Source: Pelomyxa schiedti (Eukaryota; Evosea; Pelobiontida; Pelomyxidae). From it: a stretch of DNA of 49,129 nucleotides. A program made the position numbers and the translations under genes. Where the stretch lies: assembly GCA_020536535.1 (NCBI GenBank), contig JAHLWZ010000913.1, positions 1 to 49,129 of the forward strand, read 5' to 3'. Every line of letters begins with the position of its first letter. Positions within the stretch are counted from its first letter, which is position 1. Under the pieces are notes generated by a model. The model saw only the letters and a program-made list of their open reading frames with translations. It was not told the DNA's origin and did not search any database. Of the stretch, positions 39,008 to 49,129 are shown piece by piece.

Positions 39008-42000
39008 TTACAAACATACAAAAAGAGAGTAGAAAATACCAGTAGGAGCTTCTGGAGCACTGTTAGGCTTTGGTGGCACCACCGGCTTGAGCACCACTTT
39101 GTTGCTTCGTGGAGGAGGCTGTGGTGCGGAGGCACAAGAATTATCTGGCCCACCTGGACCGGAATTCACTAATCCAGACGGTGGGCGAGACACAACCACA
39201 GGACGTGCCCTTGGATTAGTGCCATTAGTTGAGGAGGTTGGTGTGGGACTTGAATGTGTATTGGCTGTGGTAGTTGGGGCTGAGGCTGTTGTTGATGACC
39301 GCGGTGATGTCATTGGGGGCCGGTCCTCTGGGCGTGGTTCCTTCTTAGGTTCTTCTCCCAGGCTAGCCCTTTTTTGGTGTTGTTGTGGTACTTCTCTTTC
39401 AGGGTTCTCCCCCTTGTCATATTCTTCTTGGCATCCTTTGTTGTTTGTGTCCTGCTGTTGCTGTTGTTCGTGTTTCTGAGTGCCTTCATCATCAGCTCTC
39501 GTGGGAATTGTGTTAAACTGTTCCCTAGCTTCCTGATCCGTCTTCTCATGATCATCCACTTGGGTGTTTGCTGAAGTTTCTTTGGTTCTTGTGGTGTAGG
39601 TTTCCTCTGTGGAGTTGGCAATTGTTGGAGCACTGTGAAGAGCTGGTACAGTGCGAGAAAGTGGCTCAGCACATAGCCTGACAACTAAGCGGCCCTGTTC
39701 CACAGACAACGCGAAGTTGTCCGATGAGCACCTGTGAGGGAGTGGCACTGTCAGCGAGAATGATGATGTGGCAGCTGTTGTGGAGGAGTAAACCTCCAGG
39801 TCCTCCTTTGTGTGTAAGAATTCACTGAAGGATTGTGATTGCGCAGGGTGAGTTGTCCCGGATATCATTAGGTGTTGTGGTGACGTGGGTTTTGGGGTGG
39901 CTGGGGGTGCTGGAACGTTTAGTGATATGACGACACTGCTAGTGTCAACATCGAGGATCATAATGATAATATAGACAGTAGTTTTAGCAGTGTTGCTCAG
40001 TACTACGTAGCTGGGTTGATTGAAGGGGGCTAGGCTCGTGGGACGGACTGCTCTATTTGGCTGCAACCAAGAAGTGGATTTGTTCTATTGGCGCATTAGA
40101 GTGAGAATTCAAGGCAAAGTTACCGGCACTGGTTTGGCGTTTGAACTTGTCACTGATGGTTCACTGGCTGGGGGTAGGGAAAGTCTTTGACTGGGAAGAG
40201 TAACAGGGAGAGGAGGGACTTTGGTTGATTGGTTGTCAGGGGCAGGGTGGGTGGGTGTGACGGTGGGCTCAGCAGAGGTGCTAATGTCGGACGAGCTGCT
40301 TACAGTGTTAGAAGATGTCTTAGTAGCAACAGAAGTGCACTCCTTGGAGGAGTTTGAGGTTGCAGAAGGTGTGCTGTTCACTTCTCGTGAGGCATTTGCA
40401 TCAGTGTTGACAGTCGAATCAGGTGCTTCAATAGGGGAAGGGACTGAATTTGTAGCCTCTGTTTTTGGGGGCGTACCAATTGCTTCAAGCTTGTTCTTCT
40501 CTTCTTGCTCCTGTGGATTGCAATGAATAGCAAAAAGGGTGGGCAAAGACAAACTGTTAAATCAAGGAACTCCATGCAGAACTTGCAGACACGCACTGGT
40601 TCTTCTCCAATATGAGGCAGCACTCGTTTTAGATGGCAACACTTGCCACACATTATCTTTCCGCAATTTCTACAATGATGCTTGTTTAATGTTAGTAATA
40701 TTCAAGAACACAACAATGCAAACCCTCCGTTTGATCACAGTGAATTTTTGTCCACATATCATGCAGATGAGGGATTTTTTATCTTGAAGCCACACAGGAG
40801 CTTGGGTTGTATTTACAGCCGAACCTTGGGTGATAATCTGACTCGTACCTACATGAAATTTAATTTAGAAAATAAGTCTTTGGAAATACCAACGCCTCGA
40901 GCACCAAAGAGGATTTCATTGAAGTCTAGCAGCCACCCTATTGGTGCATTACAAAGGCCTTTCACAAAGTTGATTTGATACCGTCTCTTTCAGGGCGTTC
41001 TTCTGCGTACACAGTGAAGGATTTCCCATGTGCAATTATTTGAAAGGGATACTTGGCAATTTCACCATCAGTGGGTGCTAATGGATCCTCGTTTGCAATA
41101 GGGATAACTTTAAGCTTCTCTTTTGACACAGGAAAAGAACGATGAAACAAAAATGTGGTTTTGCCCGACTGACTAACCACTGGTGAACCATAAATGAGGC
41201 AATCCGAAAAGAGCCAGAAATGTCTTAAAGTGGTGAGGTTTTTTTTTTTACAACATGAAAATTACAACCTTTTTTTATCACTTTTCCTGCATTCTTTAAA
41301 CAGGTAACCTTCGCGAATAAAAAGGTGATCAGAAAGAATCTGCTCTTTCATATCTGCTGAGAGTTTAACGAAGGATTTTTCAATTTCAATCAGTTTGTTT
41401 CGATTTTGCTCTTGTTTGATGCTGACATTGACTGACTAAAAACTGTTCAGTCAAGAAAAAAAGGGTTGCTGTACTCACTGCTGCAAGGGATTCTAAGTCG
41501 TGGCAAACTTCGTTGACTCCAGAGGAGTCGGGGTGCTCGGCTGGGGTAACTTTAAGATATTCCTATACACTTTTGATAAGAAGCTTCACCCTCAATAATT
41601 GGGATACCTTCAGTAGAAGTGTATAGCGAGGAACCCTCTTTAATTGAGGTTAACCAACAGTCTTTGGAATAGTGCAACCTGAATAGGGGTAATCAGATAG
41701 GCAGCTAAATCCTTTCCTTCGCTGGCAGGCTTTGCTTTCACATTCTGACGAGATTTAAAAAAACAGAAATGTGGGTATGCTATCACCTCAATGAATGTTG
41801 TGAAGGCTTTGGATTTCTCATTGAGGGAGTAGATTGCTTGCACACATTTATCATAATTTTGAATGTATGGTGTGTATACAGCTGAGATAGAAGCAACCTA
41901 TCATTTTGATTGGAAGAGCTAACAGTGAAGGAGGAAACATACAAAAGGTGAAAAAACATCAGCCAGGCTGGACTCAGGAGTCCAACTTGAGTCATATTGT

Positions 42001-43104
42001 TTAAGGGCCTCACACAAGTTGCTAGACAATTTCTCGATGTCGGTGATATTATGAAATATAATAGGTATAAGTGTGGGCTTCATAATCGAAGATCCTGTCT
42101 CTTTGATGGGGTTCAAGTATTCCTGCGTTGTTACAATAATATTAAAAACTGACCAGTACCAACAAAGTATTGGGTGCAAAAGAAAAAAAAAAAAAAAGGG
42201 AATGGGGACAGGGAGGTCGGGGGTGAAGAAGTACATTGATCAGGACACCCAAACCCCTGAGGTAAGTCTTCTCAGTAGTGTACAATTCCTCCAACACCCT
42301 CTGGCGCTTTCCATCAGGTCCGGGCAAGTACTCCCTCTTTGGGACCAAAATAGACGGTGCCCTCCCACCCAGAACCCCCGAGGCTGAAGCCCCTCCCACA
42401 ATTGCAGACAAGGCCCCGTTCACGTTCACGTTCCCGTTCCCGTTCCCATTATTACTCGCACTGTCGTTCCCATTTGCAGTTCCGCTTGCCCTTCCGCCGG
42501 CGCTCCCCGTGCTGTCCACAGACACGCGCTTGGTGCTGCACTGGCTCCCGCTGTCGGAGGAGCTCCCGTCCGCACAGACGGCCGGGGCGCATGGCGGCGC
42601 CTGGGGCCCCGCGGACGTCCTCTTGCCCTCGGGCCCGGGGCCGCCGCCCCCGCCCGGGGTGCTGGCCCCGCCCTCGCACAGGACCCCCCCGCTGCTTCTG
42701 TTTTCTCTCGCGGTGGTGTTGCTGCCACCGCCGCCTCCGCTGCTGCTGCTGCCGGGGTCGGCGTCCGGGACGATTACGTCGGTACTGGTGGCGTCGCGGT
42801 GGACGTCGCCCGGGCATGTCGGGGCGGCGTGGGCTGGGGGAGGCGGCGGCGGAGGGGTGGCTGGCGGGGTAGGGGGAGGCCGCGGGCCCAGGGAGGCCGA
42901 GGCCGTGGACGAGGAGGGAGGGGGCGTGGCTGGTGGAGGCGGGGGCTGCGGGCGCCGCGGGGCTGCTGTCTGGGGAGGTGGGGGAGGCGGGCGGCTGGGG
43001 ATAGGGCGAAAGGGCTCGACCTCGGCAGTCGTGGTGGTGGAGGTGGTTGGAGCAGCGGGGGCCATGTGCCCTGCTCCGCTGGGTGCGTGTACTACCGCTG
43101 TCAT
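39008..43104 (-). CDS. DH-PH-FYVE Rho guanine exchange factor (FGD-like)
   Basis: Read leftward from the ATG at 43104 (MTAVVHAPSG). The first exon is a Pro/Gly/Ser/Asn-rich region to about 42350. The DH domain starts at RQRVLEELYTTEKTYLRGLG and continues through EYLNPIKET, SNLCEALKQYDSSWTPESSL and QRLLVNL, then KRVPRYTLLLKEYLK. A PH domain follows (about 41260-40900; HFWLFSDCLIYGSPVV). The FYVE finger lies near 40780-40580: W-x-x-D, CMICGQKF, and the (R)RHHCRNCG signature with an intron between RR and HH, then CGKCC, VCKFC. Ser/Thr/Pro/Glu-rich tail regions end at the TAA 39008-39010. FYVE domains bind PI3P, and DH domains activate Rho-family GTPases. The plan matches FGD proteins. A C-terminal second PH was not clearly seen. 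An upstream non-coding or coding exon beyond 43104 cannot be excluded. Confidence 0.88.
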
Positions 43105-43428
43105 CGCAAAATTTCTTTCGTTGAATCTGCTATCAGAACATGCAGTTTTCCTGAGAAAAGTCGTTGAGAAGGAAAAGGGTTCTGCGATGGTGCCTAGGCA
43201 CCATCCCAAAAGTCCTCCTTAGAGTGTGTTGGTGGCATTTTTCCTCGAAACAAATGAAACACGAACTTCTCGGCGTGCAGGTTTCGCATCGCACAATGAA
43301 AGTGCGGTGTCAAACCCCACTGGTTGTGCCCGTTTTCGTGACACTGGTCACGAATTGGAGGTCAGAGCCGGCGATTGGCCGTTCGTCACGGATTTGCAGA
43401 ATCAAGAATTAATTGTGTCCCCTCAGAA

Positions 43429-43729
43429 TTATGGTTGTTGAGTGCGTGAAGCCTCAACTAGTTCATCACAAGCACTTATGCTTTTGGATTCTAAACCTGA
43501 GCATTACCTAGCTCACTTTTTTTTGATTGTCATGCATACCTATGACACTGAAGCTTGCTTGATTTGGACTGTTCTTCTCCACTAGGTTGCTGTCAAAATC
43601 GATACCATTTGGTAGGTATTCTGCTGATGAAACGCCGGGCAAAGTTGAGACCAGTGCTGGTACTGTATTCAGCACCTCAAGTGTAGTGTCTGTATTCTCG
43701 TCAATTGGACCAAAGACCTCCCTTTTCAC
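43429..43729 (-). CDS. Possible terminal exons of an unidentified minus-strand gene
   Basis: Two minus-strand segments join well. The first, about 43729-43546, reads FGPIDENTDTTLEVLNTVPA... and ends SFSVI. An intron with a GTATGC donor and a TTTAG acceptor follows, then a short exon ESKSISACDELVEASRTQQP ending in TAA at 43429-43431. The amino-acid composition looks coding. No upstream exon with ATG could be identified and the reading conflicts with plus-strand exons beginning near 43830. Family unknown. Confidence 0.35.
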
Positions 43730-43837
43730 ACTTTGTCACCATGTATACACAAAGAAATTAGTGGAGAACAATGCGCAAAAACAAAAGGCTTCACAGTCCA
43801 GGAGGATCTCTTTTGATCTTCTTTCTAGATAACAAGT

Positions 43838-45864
43838 CGTGGAAGCAACAACAAGCCAGAGTATTGTGGCCATTGACTTTAAAGTTTTCCCTGACCACAC
43901 CAGCCAATTTGTTCGCTTCCAGGAAAGAACACTGACATTTCGTACGCGATTCATAAAAATTACTCTTTGGGGAATGGATGTTCTCTTAGAAGAAAAGGAT
44001 TAGTAGATCCGGCTTGTCAAGAAAAAAAAGGAGAAAAACCTGCAGCGAATTCTGGGTCGTGGACTTGCGTTTGGCTTTGACTGCACAGTCAAGCGAGTTC
44101 CGTTCAATCACAAACCCTATCAGGTAAAAAATAAAAAAACCCAAACAAATAGGCGGACAGTTCTGCTGATGGGCTCCAGTACTGCTTCCTGTTCTCTTCT
44201 ACCTTTTTCTGTTTGTGGGCCTGTAATTGCCGTGCTTGTTAGAGAAGACATCCACCCTCGGAAACTGGCTCAGGTCGCTTTCTCCTTCTATTACCTAGTT
44301 TGCCCTGTCATCATAACCCTGTGCCAGGTCACTATAAAACTCAATCGGTCCTCACGTATACAATCAAATATTTCAGAAAGAGAGGTCTTCCGGCAAGCCC
44401 TCTGTGCAGAATTTCGAACAGCCAGCGGCCTCAATAGTATGTAAAATCGGCACTTTTACGAGATGGCATTGAATGGAGGTTCTTCCCTGCAGAGGCTGAG
44501 TGTTGGAGATGTAATGAGGAGACAGGTGTACCTGGTAGACTGACCATAGAAGATCACGAATCGCACTATGATGCGGGCTCAGATACAGAAGAGTACTATC
44601 TCACACTGAGGTCTATCTGCACTTCTTCCAGACTGCACCTCAAATCCGCGGTAGTTCTACTTCTAAAGGGTTTGTCAGGGCATACAAAGAGCAATCCTTT
44701 TAATTTGAGATCAAGACCAAAAAGTATGAACAGTACCTTGCTCTCGGACTTACTCAAAACCCAAAAGCCCGGGGAGGACAGCTTTGTTTGCAGACGGGCT
44801 CAACTGCGGAACAGCAAAAATTACGCTCATCAGTCAGCTCAAGTCCCCGACCAGCGGCCACATGTTTGCCAGAAGAAAAACAGTTAGGAGAAACGGAAGT
44901 ATCACCTAAAGGATATGTCCCCATTGGATATATCTCGCACTTTCAGTTCCAATGCGGAATTCCTGACGATCAGAATTCTTTTCAATCACTCAACAGTCCA
45001 CCAACTATCCCCCCCTCAAAACCCACTACTACTTCAAAACCAGCTCCCGGCACCAATGCTGACACCCAAGCACATCTGAATCGACCCAGAGAGATCCCTA
45101 TTAAGCGGCATTTAATTCACTCCCACCCACTATCCATTGAGACAGTATCAGTTCCTCAACACACCACTTGGGCCTCACTTACCATTCAACCACGCGTCAT
45201 AATCTCACCCACCTTTCAGCAACAGTCCACCAACAATGCATTCTGCCACCAGCTTATAATTAACAATGAACAGTCCAAAGGCAAGCCTGAGGATAAACAT
45301 AACCGCAAATGTATGAATAGAAGTCGGGAAGCTGAATCCAATGTCACCACTATTTTCTCTGCCAGGATAAATCCACGCAGTGAGAGTTTCCTGAATATAC
45401 GTGAGCTACTTTTTTATTCCTATGTGTCATATGCTATTTCTAATTGCATTAGTACATTAATAGCAATTCCAATAACAAAAAAAAAAAAAAAAAGGAAAAT
45501 TAACACACTAGTTCTAGCTTGGAACTTTCTTATTTCAGTGATGGTCATCAGAGCAGTAGTTCCATACAATAGAATAGAATTTGCTGACAGATGGAGAAAC
45601 GCAGTGGTGCAGTGCGGGGAATCTCGCCTAGCCAAAAAAGGAGTGGTGGAAAAGACTGTCATAACCAGCATAAAAATGAACTCTGAAACCCAGAGGCGAG
45701 AGACGACATACGTGAGTGTGACATCATTCCCCGGACCCGAGCTGGCGTCCAAGGCGCTGGTTACGTGGGAAAACTACATGTCGAACCGCGTGCCCAATCC
45801 CCCAAATTTTGACTTCCTGAGCTCTGGCATTACAAGTTGCATTGCCTTTGTGCCCAACTGGTGA
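43838..45864 (+). CDS. Unidentified multi-exon gene
   Basis: Plus-strand exons with good coding character and splice sites include SQSIVAIDFKVFPDHTSQF (43850-43960), ILGRGLAFGFDCTVKRVPFN ending at a GTAAAA donor (44040-44130), REDIHPRKLAQVAFSFYY (44240-44320), EWRFFPAEAECWRCNEETG (44470-44640), a Pro/Ser/Thr-rich linker (44788-45410), and a last exon with SVTSFPGPELASKALVTWEN ending at 45864. The first exon is not fixed, so the stated start is only where coding character begins. I do not recognise the family. CWRC could be part of a metal site but only two Cys are seen. It ends 88 bases before the next gene's ATG, in the same orientation. Confidence 0.5.
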
Positions 45865-45952
45865 TTGTTGTTTTGGAAAAGGGAAAAAAAAAAAAGAAAA
45901 AAACAGCCGAGCTTCCTGTTCCTTTCGTCTTTTTTTCCGTATTTCGTTTGGT

Positions 45953-46258
45953 ATGGCGACCACCACGTCGTGGGCAGAGCAGTCCTTCGCCGAGGAAGAG
46001 GGAGGCCAACAGTACGACGAGACGTACGTCGACGACGGCGGCGGCACCGGAGACGACGCGCAGAACCAGAGCTCCAGGGCCTCGGCGCCGTCATCCTCCT
46101 CGTTGCAGCCACAACAACAAAGTGCTGCGCGCGGCCGCGGCGCCCGCTACGCAAGCAACAACCGCTACCTCGGCGACCCAGCCGCACTAAACACCCACCC
46201 ACAACAGCGCTACCAGCAGCAACCACGGCAGATGCACATGCAGATGCAGATCCCCCCG

Positions 46259-46298
<40 letters not shown>

Positions 46299-46569
46299 GC
46301 GTGCCACAGCAGATGCAGATGCAGCAGACAGAGAGGCAGCGGTATAGGCGGGTGGTCGTGGAGGAAGGAGGTGACTATTATGACGAGGGCGAGGGCCGAG
46401 GCTCGGCGGAGGGCGTGGCTGCCCACAGGAGCCCCCCTCCCACAATGGACAACGGCCGGCAGCGCGCCGGGCCCTACAGGCACACCACCCCTCCCCCGCA
46501 GCAGCAACAGCAGATGCATCAGATGCAAACGCAAGCCCCAGCGCAAGTGCAGCTGCCTCTTCCGCCTCC

Positions 46570-46649
<80 letters not shown>

Positions 46650-48770
46650 TACGGCAGATGAATCAGGCAGTAACTACCTCTGCGAGTAACACCCAGTTCA
46701 TTAACACCAACAACAACAACACCTACTACAGCGGAGGAGGAGGCAGGGGTCGGGGGCGGGGGCGAGGCCGCGGCGCCATCTACATCGGGGATGGAAATGG
46801 GAATGGGAATGGGAACGGCAGTGGGACAATTCAGGGCGTTGACCGTGTGTCACTGCAGTCCCTTGGCGGCGATGGGATAAACATCGAGGTTTACGGCATC
46901 GACGAAGCCGACGCGACTCCTCTGGGTGACCCCTCGTCGCGGAGCTACCCTCGGCCACAACAACAACAACAACAGCAACAACAGCAGCAACACTCGTACG
47001 CGCCCCCTCAAAGGGCCAGCCAACCACACACGCAAGCACAGTACCAGCACCCTCACGCCCACGCGCAGCCGTACCAGCCCGAGCAGCAGCAAGTCCAAGA
47101 GAGGCAACGGTCACAGCCACAGCCGCACCCGCAGCAGCAGCAGCGCTGGCAAGCACAACAGCAAATCCAAGAGAGGCAACAGTACTACCCCCCTCATCAA
47201 GGAATTCCACAGCAGCCAGCCAGGTATCAGCAACAGCAGCCGCCGCCACGCGTTGCTTCTTATCACCAGAATCCACAAGGGATGGTGGTGCACCAGCAGA
47301 ACCGAGGGTACCAACAGACTAGTGCGTATGCTGCACAGCCTAACGAAGAACTTTCACTTCAAGAAGCACAAAGGCGAATGCAAGCCAAACTTACTGCCAA
47401 GCGAATTGAGCTGACCAATAGTGTTGTGGCAAACAAATCTGAGCCCATCACGAAGGCAAAACCAAAAACATCCAATGTTGCACCCATGTCTACTGGGGAT
47501 AGGGATACACCAAATTCGCCAATTGAAAATAAACCCCACGTCGCTGAGAAAGGTGCCTATGCACCAGCGAGCCACTGGAGTGAACCAGACAATTCCCTTC
47601 CAAATGCTCCTCGTTTTACCCGAACTGTTAATGATGGCCAAGTTGTAGTGAAACTTGCTCTACCATCAACTCCAGGTATAAATTCTAACCCCGAGAAGAA
47701 TATCCCCATAGTTCCCCCTGCTTCAGCAGTGTCACCTCTCAAACCCGCAGCAGTACCGACGCAAGGTGCCTCTTCCCATTACGTTCAGCCACAGCATCAA
47801 AGTAACAGTGCACGTAATCTCCCCCCTGTTGCAGAAGTAGCCACTTCTGATACCAGTAACACAAGGCCTCCTGTCCTCACTCCCACCAGGCGGCAACAAC
47901 AAAATCAACCAAAGATTAATGTGAGAATGTCCAGAAGAAGCCCACATGCTGCTCCAAGTGCATGGGATTTCAATCCAACTTCAGAAAATAATACACCGAA
48001 TGCAAATTGTGCCATCAACAGCGAAAAGGACCAAGTAGCCCCTGAAAAGAGTGCCCAGCAGGACCCGAATCCTGGAGTATCCCCTCTGCCCCCCAGCATG
48101 ATCCCTTCAAATAGCGAGGGAGATCGTGCCACTGTACAGCATCCTACTCCACAGACCAAAGTAGCAGCTTTGGATGACAGGTCAACACCTAAGCAAGCAC
48201 CCACAACCTCAGGCGAGCAGGGACCGGTCCTACAAGATACCACCCCAACACCCTCAAATGGCAGCAGTACTTCAGCAGTTCCGGACAGAGAGGAGAACCA
48301 GGCGGAGGCCACACAGGAGCAAATTGATGACGGCGCCGAAAATGACATTGTTGCAGAAATTGCATTTTCTGATGGACAAGTGGTGGAGCTGCACTGTCCC
48401 AAGGTTTACTTGCACTCCTATCGCGCGTTATTTTTCTTACCACAACAAGGACGGGGACCCCCATGAAGCTGCTACGAAGTTTGTGGAACAAACCGGAATG
48501 CCGCCGCACTTTATTGCAGTGATTGAGGAACACCTAGCCAGTCTCCTTTCCCAACAAGGGGAAGAAGAAGAAGAAGAAGAAGCAGAAGAAGAACTAGACC
48601 CACAGAATCAAGAACAAGACCAGCAAAATGTTGAGGGTGCACCAGAGGAGCGAGTACCGGAAAATGAGCATGAACAAGAAGAACAATATGAGCCAGAGGA
48701 CCAATTGCAACAGGAAGAGGGCCAAGAAAACCAAGAGGGAGAGGGAGACCAAGTACAGCACAATGACTGA
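45953..48770 (+). CDS. Polyglutamine protein with an acidic C-terminus
   Basis: Start ATG at 45953 (MATTTSWAEQSFAEEEGGQQ) follows a T-rich leader. An in-frame upstream extension has only weak support. The first two thirds are Gln-, Pro-, Gly- and Asn-rich with several Gln runs, one of 25 uninterrupted CAG codons (46571-46645), an RGRGRGRGR block near 46760, and QxQPH-type repeats. The last third is Ser/Thr/Pro-rich. An intron at about 48400-48450 joins a segment FSDGQVVELHCPKDGDPHEA followed by FVEQTGMPPHFIAVIEEHLA, which resembles PFU-type ubiquitin-binding modules (inference). A Glu/Gln-rich tail follows to the TGA at 48768-48770. The protein is predicted largely disordered; RNA-granule or scaffolding roles are possible but unproven. 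Confidence 0.8.
46571..46648 (+). repeat. CAG trinucleotide repeat, 25 units plus CAA
   Basis: Uninterrupted CAG from 46571 to 46645, then CAA, in frame in the polyglutamine protein. Shorter mixed CAG/CAA runs lie at 46258-46300 and 46960-46992 in the same gene, and a CAA-rich run at 27209-27235 in the helicase gene. A pure CAG tract of this length is prone to slippage. Confidence 0.95.
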
Positions 48771-48889
48771 ACCAAAAGAAAGCCAATCAGTCATCAATCA
48801 AAAGTTTTTTCTTTTTTTCGCAGCAGCTAGACAACGAAAAAATTAGAATTGGGTCGAAGGCTTCCACAGAAACCCAGTGAATCTTCTAG

Positions 48890-49129
48890 ATGGCCTCCGT
48901 CGGCGGCCGCGGTGGGAGTACGCCGCCCACCTCCCATAACTCAGAATCAGCAGGTTCCCCAGCAGTAGCTACCACCACCACAACCACAACCACAACCACC
49001 ACCACAGTCGCCAGTAGCAACAGCCCCACCCCAACAATGACATCTGCAGTAACGTCGGCGGACGCTTCGCACGCGGAGAGCCCGAACCCCAGCGCCAACG
49101 CCAACGCGAGGGGGCACGAGCACAGCCAC
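48890..49129 (+). CDS. N-terminus of an unidentified gene, cut by the window edge
   Basis: An ATG at 48890 opens a frame of 80 codons that stays open to the last base. It begins MASVGGRGGSTPPTSHNSES and includes a run of eleven threonines and Ala/Ser/Asn/Pro-rich sequence. That matches the disordered N-termini of neighbouring genes, so it is probably a first exon. No domain is visible. The gene lies 119 bases downstream of the polyglutamine gene, same strand. Confidence 0.55.
   Translation, partial: MASVGGRGGSTPPTSHNSESAGSPAVATTTTTTTTTTTTVASSNSPTPTMTSAVTSADASHAESPNPSANANARGHEHSH

Noticed and set aside
46187-46648. Antisense poly-leucine frame
   Set aside because: It is the reverse reading of the CAG/CAA tract and has no independent coding signal.

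Overview
This is a eukaryotic nuclear fragment. It has intron-bearing protein genes (GT-AG introns, mostly about 40-60 bases, a few near 100), class II tRNA genes, a tRNA-Tyr with an intron, and several families found only in eukaryotes (BEACH, Roco, P4-ATPase, FYVE RhoGEF, katanin). Roco and LvsA/ALFY-type BEACH proteins, a Pho80-type cyclin, a serine O-acetyltransferase, long homopolymeric Gln/Pro/Gly runs and a tandem tRNA gene array point to an amoebozoan. The tRNA array and the serine acetyltransferase recall Archamoebae (Entamoeba, Mastigamoeba, Pelomyxa). That placement is inference; no species is assigned.

Positions 1-2690 hold eleven tRNA genes. Seven form a unit of about 1.99 kb: Lys-UUU, Ser-AGA, Tyr-GUA, Leu-AAG, Ser-UGA, Arg-UCU and Pro-UGG. 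A truncated second copy of the first four follows. The second copy has lost about 91 bp and ends in a fold-back inverted repeat 35 bases from the stop codon of the next protein gene. The window therefore starts inside a tRNA array and crosses its edge.

Positions 2749-8707 (minus strand) encode a Roco-type protein with an unusual plan: degenerate Rab-like GTPase, leucine-rich repeats, Roc with an altered P-loop, COR, degenerate kinase, beta-propeller and a proline-rich tail. A 358-bp divergent spacer separates it from a 3,580-aa BEACH-WD40 protein (9066-20321, 11 exons). Then come an ER-type GH47 alpha-mannosidase (20493-22293), a serine O-acetyltransferase (minus, 22425-23914), a katanin p60 AAA ATPase (24067-26692), a DDX3/Ded1 DEAD-box helicase (26895-30410) and a Pho80-like cyclin (31068-32021). 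A 2.1-kb gene-poor stretch follows.

The right part holds a Neo1/ATP9-type P4-ATPase (34123-38746). Converging on it is a DH-PH-FYVE Rho exchange factor (minus, 39008-43104). Next are an unresolved region with coding-like exons on both strands (43429-45864), a polyglutamine protein with a short acidic C-terminal module (45953-48770), and the first 80 codons of a gene that runs off the right edge.

No mobile element, CRISPR array or operon is visible. Several products belong to endomembrane and cytoskeletal biology (BEACH, flippase, FYVE RhoGEF, Rab/Roco, katanin, ER mannosidase), but I see no evidence of a functional cluster. The most novel items are the multiply degenerate Roco protein with a fused Rab-like domain and the tRNA array edge.
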